Origin: Pirellulales bacterium
GTDB taxonomy: Bacteria > Planctomycetota > Planctomycetia > Pirellulales > DATAWG01
Reading direction: 5' to 3'
DNA: 37,739 bases
Assembly (NCBI GenBank): GCA_035939775.1
Contig: DASZFO010000071.1
Span: forward strand, 1-37,739
How positions within the stretch are numbered: position 1 is the stretch's first letter; every line of letters starts with the position of its first letter. The position numbers were made by a program, and so were the translations under genes. Positions 6,991 through 15,110 of this stretch are shown here, one piece after another. A model generated the notes under the pieces. That model saw only the letters and a list, made by a program, of their open reading frames with translations. It was not told the origin of the DNA and did no database searches.

Positions 6991-9072
6991 TCAAAACAGC
7001 AGGCGCGATTGGATCGTTTCCCAAAGTTCATGTAGCCAGACGTAGCCGAGCGAACGCCGTCCGCAATGGATTTTGGCCATCACCGTCGCTCCCGGTCGAA
7101 GTTGCTCGGGCGGAATCTCGGCGCGATCGAAGCTCACGGCGACGAGCACTGTCGCCCCGGTCGTTTTGTCGCTCTCCGTCGACAGCGCCACTCGAGCGAT
7201 CTTGCCGTTGTACGTCACTCCCGGCCCCGTTGCCAAGATGAACGACACCGGCAGATCCGTCGTTGTTCCTTGTCGGACCTTGCGCTCTTCGGCTTCGCTC
7301 TGCTGCGCGTCCAGCACGTGCCCGATCCGATTGTCGGAAACTTGCAGTTCCAGGACCCAGGGGCCATTTGTGTCCGCGACGGACAGCAGCGCCTGTCCGC
7401 GAGCGACCGGCCGGGCCGCCAACAGGTCCTTCGCGTTCCAGGTGAGCACGGCGCCGTCGATCGGGCTATGCAGCTCAAGGTCCAGACGCTGGGCACGCAG
7501 GAGTTTCTGCTGTTGCACGAGACTGGCCAGGAGCGATTTTACCTCTTCCTCGTCGGCCGAGAGCTGATTGATCTTTTCGGTCGTGTTCGCCGCGCTGTCG
7601 CGGCCTGTCGCCAACCGCGAGGCCTGGATCGCGGAGAGCCGGGCTTGGGCCGTTTGGATCTCTCCCGCCAAGCGGCTGAATTCGAAATCGAGCTGCGGTT
7701 TGCGAAGAATGGCCAACAGATCGCCGGCCGCCACCTTCTGATTCTGCTGAACCTCGATTCGATCGACGATCCCGTCGGACCGCGCAAACACTTCGCGGCG
7801 CAGCTTCGGCTGGAGTTCGCCGCGGGCTGCGATATCGAAATCCGCCGGAATGACCATGAGCGCGATCGCGGCCGCCGCGACGAGCGCCAAGGCCAACACC
7901 GTTTTGGGCAACTGCTTGGCCTGCGCCAACCAGCCGACGCGGCCGAAAGTGCGCCACAGAGGCAGCAATGGAACGCTTTCGTACATCTGGGCGTTCCCCA
8001 GCGCCGAACCGCTCTGCCGGCACACGGCCGCGATTCGTTCGCGCTGCGCGGGATCGAAGCCCGCTCCGTCGAATCGCTCGATGATGAGGGCGCCGATCGG
8101 CGCTCCATCGGTCTGAGCGGAAACCGAGTCGGGCGAATCGGGGCGGTCCTCTCGCGGCCGGTGCAACGGCAGAACCGCCAAGCCGCGGGCGTGAGTCTCA
8201 TCCAGCACCCGCTCGAGTGGGACCGCGAGCTGCGGCGGGGAGTCCGCGTGGCCCTCGGCTTGCCAAAACGGCTCGCCCGCCGAGTTCACCGCTGTCGCAA
8301 GTTGCTCGAGCGACCGCACGACCTCCGCCCGCCGGTCGAGCTTGTCGATCCCGCTGACGGCCAGCAGCCGGCAGCCCGATCCGATCGCGAGCGCGACGCT
8401 CACGCGATCACAGCCGATTAGATCGCGGCCGTCATTGGCGATCGTGTAGGCAACGGCCCGCAGTTCCAAGCTGCCGTGAACCTGTTGTGTGAATCGTTCG
8501 AATTGCCGCCAGAGAGTTCCCCGATCGCGCAGCTCGCGGAGTTCAGCATTCCGCTGATGTTCGGCCGCCAATTCGCCGATCGCAGCGAGGAAGCGGAGAT
8601 AGCCATGTTGGGCAAGTGTGGTGACGTTGGGCCGCTGAAACACCTCGACCAGCCCGGCGGCGCCGGCTTCCGCATCAAGCGGGGCGAGCACCAGCAGATA
8701 GTCGGTCGGATTGATCGCCTGCGGCTCGCCGGCGAGAGTTGCACGAGGCGCGATCACGCGCCCCTCGCCGGTCGCAAGCACCGCGGCGAGCAACTGCGTG
8801 TGGCGTTGGGCATCCGCCCAATTCTCCGCCAGGGGAATCGCATCAAGGCGAAACTGGCACTCCAAATGGATTTGACCGTCGGCGCTGCGAATCCAAATCG
8901 CGCCGCCAACGGCCGCCAAGCCCTCGACCGCCCGTTCGAGAACCAACTGATGAAACTGCCGTCCGGTCAGGTCCGATCCGGCCAGCCGGGCCAGATCATC
9001 GACCAAGTCCTCGATCTCTCGGCCGGCAACCGGCTCGGAAGCGAATTCGTGCGGTGATGGCTCGTAGCTCAT
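6991..9072 (-). CDS. GAF-domain sensor fused to HlyD-type adaptor
   Basis: This protein of 693 residues combines a long soluble N-terminal region with a membrane-fusion adaptor. Residues about 20-380 look like one or two GAF-type sensor domains (for example VGGAIWIRSADGQ and LIGCDRVSVALAIG, each with the expected beta-strand pattern). One transmembrane helix follows (about 389-409, TVLALALVAAAAIALMVIP). A lipoyl/HlyD region then follows with EVFARSDGIVDRIEVQQNQKV, a Gln-rich coiled hairpin, and LHSPIDGAVLTW. The GAF part would be cytoplasmic and the adaptor periplasmic. ATG 9072 is chosen because GGAAG lies 5 nt upstream; an extension to 9159 lacks such support. It heads a probable three-gene - strand operon. 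No pump gene or M50 protease is adjacent. Confidence 0.87.
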   Translation of the reverse strand: MSYEPSPHEFASEPVAGREIEDLVDDLARLAGSDLTGRQFHQLVLERAVEGLAAVGGAIWIRSADGQIHLECQFRLDAIPLAENWADAQRHTQLLAAVLATGEGRVIAPRATLAGEPQAINPTDYLLVLAPLDAEAGAAGLVEVFQRPNVTTLAQHGYLRFLAAIGELAAEHQRNAELRELRDRGTLWRQFERFTQQVHGSLELRAVAYTIANDGRDLIGCDRVSVALAIGSGCRLLAVSGIDKLDRRAEVVRSLEQLATAVNSAGEPFWQAEGHADSPPQLAVPLERVLDETHARGLAVLPLHRPREDRPDSPDSVSAQTDGAPIGALIIERFDGAGFDPAQRERIAAVCRQSGSALGNAQMYESVPLLPLWRTFGRVGWLAQAKQLPKTVLALALVAAAAIALMVIPADFDIAARGELQPKLRREVFARSDGIVDRIEVQQNQKVAAGDLLAILRKPQLDFEFSRLAGEIQTAQARLSAIQASRLATGRDSAANTTEKINQLSADEEEVKSLLASLVQQQKLLRAQRLDLELHSPIDGAVLTWNAKDLLAARPVARGQALLSVADTNGPWVLELQVSDNRIGHVLDAQQSEAEERKVRQGTTTDLPVSFILATGPGVTYNGKIARVALSTESDKTTGATVLVAVSFDRAEIPPEQLRPGATVMAKIHCGRRSLGYVWLHELWETIQSRLLF

Positions 9073-9232
9073 AGAACTTCCAATATAACCCAACCGCAAG
9101 CGGCGGTCGCGGCCCTGGCGCGCTGCCGAACCCTGCCAACATTCTCCGGCCCCTGCCAAACTCCCTATCCTCCCGCAGCGTGATCATGAGCGCTGCCGGC
9201 CGCTTGGCAAATTGCGAAAATCTTGCCGGTTG

Positions 9233-9249
9233 TACCGAAATTGTCGGTA
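9233..9249. promoter_or_regulatory. Operator-like inverted repeat in the divergent gap
   Basis: TACCGA-AATTG-TCGGTA is a perfect 6-bp inverted repeat with a 5-bp spacer in the 265-bp gap between the divergent adaptor (start 9072) and TolC-family (start 9338) genes. Position and symmetry suit a regulator site for either gene. No convincing -35/-10 pair is visible, so the role is inferred. Confidence 0.35.
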
Positions 9250-9337
9250 TTTCCACCCGTGCCGATGCCGATGAGTAGGTCGAAGAAAGGTCAGTTTAGC
9301 GGCGCCATCGGATCGCGCCGCCACCATTCGGATAGTC

Positions 9338-12300
9338 ATGAACCGAATCTCGCTCTCCATTTTGGGATTAATGCTAGCGACGGCCGCTTTGTCGACTGGC
9401 TGTGGCGCTCAGCATGCGCCGTTCAAATTCCGTTTGAGCGACGACGCGGACCATTACAACAAGGTGGCGACCGAGATTGAATACCCCAACATTGCTGATT
9501 GCCCGAGCGACTCCGCGATCACCTGCCCCTCGCCTGAAGCGATCGGGCCCGACAGTCATCCCACGTATTGGGACATGAAGTTGGAAGAGGCGATGCAATT
9601 GGGTCTGGCAAAGTCGAAGGTGCTGCACGACTTGGGGGGCACGGTGCTTCGTTCGCCTCCCAACATTCGCACGATCGCCGATCCGGCCATCATCGACACC
9701 GATCCGAAGTCAGGCGTCGAGGCGGCGCTTTCGGAATTCGACGCAACCTTCAACTCGCGCGTCGATTATCAGCGAAACAATCGCTTCATCAACAACGTCT
9801 TTTTCGGCGGCGGCACGCGCGACCTGGTGCAAGACACCGACGTCTTCCGCAGCGATATCACGAAGACGGCCGCGACCGGCAGCCAGTTCACTTTCGCGCA
9901 CAACACGGTTTACGACCACAACAACAGCCCCGGCAACTTGTTCGGCAGCTCCTGGGACACGAATTTCGAGGCCTCGGTCCGCCAGCCGTTATTGCAAGGC
10001 GCCGGCGTGGAATACAATCGGATCGCGGGGCCCAAAGGCTCGCCGGGGAACTTGAACGGCGTGTTGATCGCTCGGGTGAATACCGACATCAGCCTCGCCG
10101 ATTTCGAATTGGGTCTGCGCGACATGGTCAGCAACATCGAAAACGCGTATTGGGACCTGTATTTTGCCTATCGCGATCTGGACGCGAAGATCGCGGCTCG
10201 CGACAACGCGCTCGAAAGCTGGCGCAAGACGCATGCCCTGTTCCTGGCGGGCCGCCGCGGCGGCGAGGCCGAGAAAGAGGCCGAAGCCCGGCTGCAATAC
10301 TTCCAATTCCAGGAAGAGGTGCAAAACGCCTGGAGCGGCCGGCTCAACGAGGGAACGCAAACCAACAACGGCTCCGGCGGCGGCACGTTCCGGGCGGCGG
10401 GTGGAGTTCGGGTTTGCGAACGTCGCTTGCGGTTCTTGATTGGCTTGCCGGCCAACGACGGCCGCCTGATTCGCCCCGCCGACGAACCGAGCCTGGCGAA
10501 AGTGGTCTTCAATTGGGATGAAATCCTGCCCGAGGCCATCAATCGCCGGCCTGAGTTGCGACGCCAGCGGTGGGTCATCAAGCGCGGAGAGCTGGCGCTC
10601 ATCGCAAGCCGCAATTTCCTGCTGCCCAAGCTCGACACCTTCGGCCTGTATCGAATTCGCGGTTTCGGCCGCGATCTCAAAGACGGTATGGACAACACGA
10701 CGGAAAACAGCGCTTTCGCGGATCTTACCAGCGGCCAACATCAGGAATGGGAAGTCGGCATGGAGTTGTCCGTTCCGCTCGGCGAGCGCCAGGGGCACGC
10801 CGCGGTCCGCAACGCGCAGCTCGTGTTGTCGCGCGAGCGGGCGATCCTCGACGATCAAGAGCGGCAAGTCGTGCTCGACGTGAGCAACGCCGTGGGCGAA
10901 GTGGACCGCGCCTATCAAGCGGCGCAGACCGCGTACAACCGCCGCATGGCGGCCAAAGCCGATGTGGCCTCGACCAAAGCGGCCTACGAGTCGGACAAAG
11001 CCCCGTTGGATTTGTATCTCGAAGCACAGCGCCGCATTGCGGAGGCCGAGAGCCTATTTTTCGCGGCCCTCGTGGAATACGAGTTGGCGATCAAGAACTT
11101 GCACTACGCCAAGGGCTCGCTGCTCGATTACAACGAGGTCTATCTATCCGAAGGTCCGTGGCCAGGCAAGGCTTACAAGGACGCGGCCAATCGCCAGTCC
11201 TCGCGCTGGCAGCCGCACGCGCTGAATTATATCTTCCATCAGGGATCGCCGGTCAGCGGCGGAACCGAGCCGAACTATCCGCTCCCGCCGCCCGTCGGTC
11301 CGCTGCCTGGTCCGCCTGCTGGGTCGGAGCAAGTGCCTGTGAAGCCGCTGGAAGAAATCCCTTCGACGACTCCTCAGCCGCAAACGGTCACTCCGCCGGC
11401 GACGACCGACCGACGGTCGGCGCCGCCCGGAACAACGTTGCGCGCTTACACTCCGCAGCCGACGGTCCAACCGGCCCGCGCGCCGCAGGGGCAGGTGCCG
11501 GCGGGGCAGCAATCGACAGCTCAGCAACCTGCCGCTCAACAACAAGCCGCCCAGCAGCAAGCAGCGCAGCAGCCGCTGGCGCGATCGCAGGATCGAGCCG
11601 CCACCGACGCGAACCACCCGCCGCTTGCCCCACAAACGAATAACGCGCCGCAATCGACGTATTCGTTCCGATCGACCGCCGCGCCGCGTCCAACCGTTGC
11701 ACCTCAGCCGGTCCCAGCGCCGCAGCCGACACAATGGTCGCTGAGGACGGCAACGCTTTCTGATTCACGACCCATTGCAGCGCAACCGGCGACTCCGCGG
11801 TTCGCGGCTGTCCAGCCGTCAACTAGCGAGCCGGCGGCAGCGGCATCAGCTCCCTCAGCGTATGGGGAATCCTCATTCCAGCGCTCGCCGGCCGATAACG
11901 CCGATCCATCGCGCGAACAGAAACTCAACAACAATTCACAATCGAATGACCTCAACTGGCGGCCACTGCCGGATAAGTCGGCGGCGGTCGAGCGGTGGCC
12001 GATTCCGGTGAGCCAGATATCATCGTCTTCTCAACAGACAAACGATCGCAGCCCGACGCGAGTCGGCAGTGAACGGCCGCCCGTCGTCAGGCCGGCGGAT
12101 CAAACGAGCGCCTCTCAAATGATTCCTCGCGAACCCGACGCTCCGCGTGAATCCGTCTTTGTCTCGTCGGCTCGTTCGCAGCAGCCAGGTGCAGCGGTCG
12201 AATCGCAACCGTCACACGCCCGGCCCGTCATCATAAACGACTCAACGGTCCAGCCTCGGCAACCGCTGCCGGCATGGCAATCGACCGAGTCACTGACGAG

Positions 12301-12676
12301 ACGATTGCCACCGATTGTTTCGGCGGCAGATTCCGGAGTGCCTCCAGAACCCGCTCGCTCGGCATCATGGCCGGAATCGACCCTGCGCCCCTTGCCCCCG
12401 GTCGGCAACACGAACACGTACTTCGTGGCGCCGGCGGCGCAAAACAACAATTACGTGCGACCCACTTCGTACCCGTCCGATTCAGGATCGACCGCTCAGC
12501 CCTGGCCGGCCACCGAGGTGCGCCTGCTGCCTCCAGTGCAATCGACGGACTACTCGACCGCCCCGAGCGATCCGCAGCGCCCCGCGGCGACTCAGCCGCT
12601 CCCGCCAACTTCCAAAATCCAGCCACTCCCGCCGGTCAATTCACCGCTCGATCGCCTGCCCCCCGTCGGGCCGTAG
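9338..12676 (+). CDS. TolC-family outer-membrane lipoprotein with long Pro/Gln-rich tail
   Basis: This protein of 1112 residues has a lipobox signal peptide (ALSTGC, lipidated Cys about 22). Residues about 80-610 carry two TolC-like halves with long Ala/Glu/Arg-rich helices (for example ELGLRDMVSNIENAYWDLYF and LALIASRNFLLPKLDTFGLY). Known TolC proteins of about 450-500 residues form trimeric outer-membrane channels for export. The remaining roughly 490 residues are low-complexity, rich in Pro, Gln, Ser and Ala, with a run of repeated AAQQQ blocks encoded near 11,500-11,580 and several LPPV-type motifs at the very end. The tail is in the same frame without a stop, so it is truly fused. No Shine-Dalgarno site is evident at ATG 9338. 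Its divergent neighbours encode two HlyD-type adaptors, suggesting one export system. Confidence 0.88.
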   Translation: MNRISLSILGLMLATAALSTGCGAQHAPFKFRLSDDADHYNKVATEIEYPNIADCPSDSAITCPSPEAIGPDSHPTYWDMKLEEAMQLGLAKSKVLHDLGGTVLRSPPNIRTIADPAIIDTDPKSGVEAALSEFDATFNSRVDYQRNNRFINNVFFGGGTRDLVQDTDVFRSDITKTAATGSQFTFAHNTVYDHNNSPGNLFGSSWDTNFEASVRQPLLQGAGVEYNRIAGPKGSPGNLNGVLIARVNTDISLADFELGLRDMVSNIENAYWDLYFAYRDLDAKIAARDNALESWRKTHALFLAGRRGGEAEKEAEARLQYFQFQEEVQNAWSGRLNEGTQTNNGSGGGTFRAAGGVRVCERRLRFLIGLPANDGRLIRPADEPSLAKVVFNWDEILPEAINRRPELRRQRWVIKRGELALIASRNFLLPKLDTFGLYRIRGFGRDLKDGMDNTTENSAFADLTSGQHQEWEVGMELSVPLGERQGHAAVRNAQLVLSRERAILDDQERQVVLDVSNAVGEVDRAYQAAQTAYNRRMAAKADVASTKAAYESDKAPLDLYLEAQRRIAEAESLFFAALVEYELAIKNLHYAKGSLLDYNEVYLSEGPWPGKAYKDAANRQSSRWQPHALNYIFHQGSPVSGGTEPNYPLPPPVGPLPGPPAGSEQVPVKPLEEIPSTTPQPQTVTPPATTDRRSAPPGTTLRAYTPQPTVQPARAPQGQVPAGQQSTAQQPAAQQQAAQQQAAQQPLARSQDRAATDANHPPLAPQTNNAPQSTYSFRSTAAPRPTVAPQPVPAPQPTQWSLRTATLSDSRPIAAQPATPRFAAVQPSTSEPAAAASAPSAYGESSFQRSPADNADPSREQKLNNNSQSNDLNWRPLPDKSAAVERWPIPVSQISSSSQQTNDRSPTRVGSERPPVVRPADQTSASQMIPREPDAPRESVFVSSARSQQPGAAVESQPSHARPVIINDSTVQPRQPLPAWQSTESLTRRLPPIVSAADSGVPPEPARSASWPESTLRPLPPVGNTNTYFVAPAAQNNNYVRPTSYPSDSGSTAQPWPATEVRLLPPVQSTDYSTAPSDPQRPAATQPLPPTSKIQPLPPVNSPLDRLPPVGP

Positions 12677-12686
12677 GGGAGCTTCA

Positions 12687-12779
12687 ATGCTGAATTGACG
12701 GGTGCCATGGCCACTGCCCTGAGTGGCCATGCCTCGTTGGAACTCATGCCCACGCCGAGCCGTGGGCATGGCACCCAAC
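12687..12779 (+). repeat. Intergenic palindromic repeat, copy 1
   Basis: This contains GGGTGCCATGGCC, GTGGCCATGCCTCGTTG and GTGGGCATGGCACCC, so its ends can pair. An inverted, diverged copy is at 13134-13263. Frames through it give false ORFs. Confidence 0.7.
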
Positions 12780-12835
12780 ATGTCAAAGCAGCTTTGACGC
12801 TCCACAAGAAGCAGTTTCAAAACGCCGCGAGGAAC

Positions 12836-12893
12836 GTCCGCCGCGGCGGGGACTTTCCCCTTCTCCCAACCGGTTTCGTTAAGCGTTCTTAGT
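12836..12893 (+). mobile_element. Degenerate right half of the palindromic MITE
   Basis: CGGCGGGGACTTTCCCCTTC followed by CCGGTTTCGTTAAGCGTTC and TTA resembles the right part of the type A element at 5117-5216. No left arm is evident, so this is a relic. Confidence 0.45.
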
Positions 12894-13015
12894 TTAGAAA
12901 CGCGCACGTCATTGTTTCTATAGATTGCCAAGTCTCGCAGAATCTTGGCTACCGTCCTTCGATTCGATTTAAGAGCCTCGCGCGGCGCGGCCGATAGAAC
13001 CAATACAATTCGGTT

Positions 13016-13108
13016 GGGAGGACAGGATGGCAGATGCTAGCTAGGCTGTCCTGTTTCAGGATAAAGATCATGGTAAGACGACGGATCGGCCTACCATGAT
13101 CTTTTTTT
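13016..13108 (+). ncRNA. Candidate small RNA ending at a strong terminator
   Basis: A TACAAT -10-like hexamer (13004-13009) precedes a segment with two hairpins: AGGACAG/CTGTCCT (13019-13052), and the terminator stem at 13063-13104. No clear -35 is present. A five-codon ORF (ATG 13027, stop TAG 13042) with a GGGAGG ribosome site nests in the first hairpin. No coding gene follows on this strand for about 1 kb, so a short untranslated RNA is the simplest reading. The segment could instead be an extended 3' end of the TolC-family transcript. Confidence 0.35.
13063..13108 (+). terminator. Rho-independent terminator
   Basis: AAAGATCATGGTA (13063-13075) and TACCATGATCTTT (13092-13104) form a perfect 13-bp stem, followed directly by more T. 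The loop is 16 nt. The T-run lies on the + strand side only, which sets the direction. Confidence 0.75.
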
Positions 13109-13133
13109 GCGCGCCGGGCGAATGAGCCTGGAT

Positions 13134-13263
13134 CAGCGTGCGGTGCCACGCCCGCGCGGGGCGCCCTCCGGGCCCCCGAGCGGGTCGGCGTGGGCATGAG
13201 CCGCAACGAGGCATGGCCGCCCAGGGCGGCGGCCACGGCACCCATCAATTCAGCATTGACTCG
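13134..13263 (-). repeat. Intergenic palindromic repeat, copy 2 (inverted)
   Basis: The complement reads GTCAATGCTGAATTGATGGG, TGCCGTGGCCGCCGCC, GGCCATGCCTCGTTG and CTCATGCCCACGCCGA. These match the copy at 12687-12779, with a longer GC-rich tip. The pair flanks about 350 bp that contain the terminator and a MITE relic. Confidence 0.65.
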
Positions 13264-13266
13264 CCA

Positions 13267-13749
13267 CTAGCCAAGCGTCACCAGCAAGCCCTGGCCGGCC
13301 TTGGCGGCCATTGCGACGACCTGTTTCAGTTCGCGGAAATACGTCAAGTATTCTTCCTTGAGGTCGTCTTCGGGTTCGTCCCAAATGCCCGGATAAATCT
13401 GTTGCTGTTCCATCTCATTGGCGTCGAATCGCGACCAAAGTTGATCGTCGGAAACGTTGGAGAGCGCCTGGTAAATCTGATTCGTCTCTTCCGGTGCAAA
13501 CCAGCGGAGCGGCGACTCTTGATCATCGCTGAGCCGCTCGCCGCCCGCTAACAAGAACGCGAGCGGGCCATGACCTTCCCACGTTTCGCCCGTCAGTAGG
13601 TAGTGCAAGCCATGCCAGGCCTTTTCGAGCGAAACACGATCGGCCGTGGCGGTGCCTCGCCCCGATATTCCGCCCGACGAATCTGGCCCCGATGAAAGTC
13701 GAGCGAGGTCTCCTGACGAAGCTGCCGATACTGAGCAGTACATTCCCAT
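13267..13749 (-). CDS. DUF1877 (YfbM-like) family protein
   Basis: This is a soluble protein of 160 residues. It opens with MGMYCSVSAAS, the usual start of DUF1877 proteins, and includes LEKAWHGLHYLLTG, a block typical of the family. The biochemical function of the family is not established. ATG 13749 is supported by GAGGG about 10 nt upstream. The gene is alone on the - strand between two repeat-rich gaps and converges with the terminator at 13063-13108. C-terminal residues (AAKAGQGLLVTLG) end just before the inverted repeat at 13134-13263. Confidence 0.85.
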   Translation of the reverse strand: MGMYCSVSAASSGDLARLSSGPDSSGGISGRGTATADRVSLEKAWHGLHYLLTGETWEGHGPLAFLLAGGERLSDDQESPLRWFAPEETNQIYQALSNVSDDQLWSRFDANEMEQQQIYPGIWDEPEDDLKEEYLTYFRELKQVVAMAAKAGQGLLVTLG

Positions 13750-13865
13750 CTTGACATTCCCTCTTTGAGTGAAAATGCGCCCGATTCGGTCCAAAACGCC
13801 GGGCGCTATGAAAATATAGCTCCTGCCGCGCCAACTGGCCTTGTCGTTGAAGGACCAGCCCGGAA

Positions 13866-13985
13866 CCGCCGGGGACCGTCCTCGATTTCTCCCTCTCCCT
13901 TGACGGGAGAGGGCCGGGGTGAGGGTGTCGCGGAGCAAAACGGGAACTGTCCCCCTCTCCGCAGGCGATTCTCGGATAGGCTCTT
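13866..13985. mobile_element. Rearranged MITE relic with a second palindrome inside
   Basis: The left arm GAACCGCCGGGGACCG and right arm GGCGATTCTCGGATAGGCTC, then TTA, match the type B element. Its core is partly replaced by a CCTCTCCCTTGACGGGAGAG hairpin with GGGCCGGGGTGAGGG. The direct repeat GGACCAGCCCGGA occurs on both sides (about 13853 and 13994). Confidence 0.55.
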
Positions 13986-14079
13986 AGCCGTCGATGGACC
14001 AGCCCGGATTTCGCGATTGCCGAACCAATGGGCGTGGTGACAGTCGGGGAAGTCGACAATCGCGGCGAGGATGGCATCC

Positions 14080-14118
14080 TTGCTCCGGCTGCCGGCGGTC
14101 GGGGATAATCCGGCCATG
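14080..14118 (+). promoter_or_regulatory. Leaderless-type promoter cassette, copy 1
   Basis: TTGCTC (14080-14085), an 18-bp spacer, GATAAT (14104-14109), six bases (CCGGCC) and ATG 14116. It stands before a 20-codon remnant of the FQFSLRTLL family. This is the first of 12 copies up to 26,217. Confidence 0.6.
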
Positions 14119-14178
14119 ATTTATCCGCTCAAACGCAAACGCCGATTTCAATTCAGCCCGGCCGGCCTGCTAGAATAA
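14116..14178 (+). pseudogene. Truncated FQFSLRTLL-family leader (20 codons)
   Basis: The frame reads MIYPLKRKRRFQFS and then departs from the family into PAGLLE and a stop. The family start (basic residues, FQFSLRTLL, membrane helix) is recognisable only up to the serine. Its last codons (TAGAAT, 14171-14176) double as the -10 of the next gene. Confidence 0.5.
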
Positions 14179-14185
14179 CCGCATG
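14171..14185 (+). promoter_or_regulatory. TAGAAT-N6-ATG leaderless-type start
   Basis: TAGAAT lies exactly six bases (AACCGC) before ATG 14183, the cassette geometry without the cassette sequence. TTCAAT 18 bp further upstream could act as the -35. Confidence 0.4.
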
Positions 14186-14443
14186 GACAACCCCGCGAAT
14201 CCGCCGTTGAATCCGCCGCTACTGGACGGCTCCGAATCGACGCCGAAGGCGAGGCCGGTGTTTCGCGTCCTCGGGATTGTGGCTTTCATGTTCTTGGGCG
14301 TCGCGAGCTTTGGTCGGGCCGTATTCAGCGGCTTCCGCGAAGACTTTTGGTCGGCTGGATGGAGCGCATATTCGGGCTTTGTGTTTGCGGCCATTGGCGT
14401 TTCCTGGTATGCGAGATTCCGCCACATGCGGACGAAGTTGTGA
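14183..14443 (+). CDS. Small two-helix membrane protein
   Basis: This protein of 86 residues has a Pro/Asn-rich cytoplasmic-looking start (MDNPANPPLNPPLLDG), a hydrophobic helix (about 26-46, VFRVLGIVAFMFLGVASFG), a short polar loop, a second helix (about 57-75, WSAYSGFVFAAIGVSWYA), and a basic end (RFRHMRTKL). No family is recognised. There is no Shine-Dalgarno sequence; the -10-like TAGAAT six bases upstream suggests leaderless translation. The acyltransferase gene starts 40 bp downstream, so the two may share a transcript. Confidence 0.65.
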   Translation: MDNPANPPLNPPLLDGSESTPKARPVFRVLGIVAFMFLGVASFGRAVFSGFREDFWSAGWSAYSGFVFAAIGVSWYARFRHMRTKL

Positions 14444-14483
14444 GATTGGCCGGCGAACAATGGACTCGAAGCAAGGAGCAACT

Positions 14484-15110
14484 ATGCTTGCCATGCCGCC
14501 GGTTCAAACCAGAATTCGAATTGCCCCGGCCACGAATCAAGATCGTGCAGCAGTTTATCGGCTCCGACACCAGGTTTACGCTCGCGAACTCCACCAGCAT
14601 GCCGAGAATCCCGAGGAACTACTAACCGACGCGCTCGACGGTTTCAACGATTACATTACGGCGTCGCTGGATGGCGAGATCGTCGGTTTCGTCAGCCTCA
14701 CTCCACCCGGGCACGGACGGTATTCGATCGACAAGTATCTCGCCCGGCAGGAACTGCCGTTCCCTTCGGACGATCGACTGTACGATGTTAGATTGCTGAC
14801 GGTGGCCGCGGAGTATCGAGGTCGCCCGATCGCTGGCCTGCTGATGTATGCGGCCCTGCGGTGGATCGAATCGCGCGGTGGGACAAGAATTGTTGCCATC
14901 GGCCGGCGCGAGATATTGGGCATGTATCTCAAGGTGGGATTTGAGCCACTCGGGCGTGAAATCCAATCGGGCTCGGTCCGATTCGAGCTGATGACTGCGA
15001 CCACGAGTTCCATGCGTGAGAGCTTAGCCCGTTATAAACCGGCCATGCGTAAGGTCGAAAGTGGAATCGATTGGCAGCTCGGAATACCGTTTCATCCGCC
15101 AGCGATCTGA
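14484..15110 (+). CDS. N-acyl amino acid synthase-like (FeeM-type) GNAT protein
   Basis: This protein of 208 residues has the fold signature of GNAT/FeeM-type acyltransferases: RLRHQVYARELHQH (26-39) as in N-acyl amino acid and acyl-homoserine-lactone synthases, a central strand region with EIVGFVSLTPPG, and a cofactor-loop-like segment EYRGRPIAGLLMYAALRWIE (110-129). Known relatives move an acyl chain from acyl carrier protein to an amino acid. Substrate and product here are unknown. ATG 14484 is selected because AAGGAG lies 6 nt upstream; ATG 14460 is the longer alternative. It may be transcribed with the preceding small membrane protein. Confidence 0.7.
   Translation: MLAMPPVQTRIRIAPATNQDRAAVYRLRHQVYARELHQHAENPEELLTDALDGFNDYITASLDGEIVGFVSLTPPGHGRYSIDKYLARQELPFPSDDRLYDVRLLTVAAEYRGRPIAGLLMYAALRWIESRGGTRIVAIGRREILGMYLKVGFEPLGREIQSGSVRFELMTATTSSMRESLARYKPAMRKVESGIDWQLGIPFHPPAI

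Noticed and set aside
7066-8421. A 451-codon + strand ORF opposite the GAF-HlyD gene
   Set aside because: Its composition is Arg/His/Gln-rich and typical of an antisense shadow in high-G+C DNA; the - strand frame has clear domains.
9568-10521. Long alternative + frame inside the TolC-family gene
   Set aside because: It lacks any recognisable domain and is explained by codon bias of the overlapping TolC frame.
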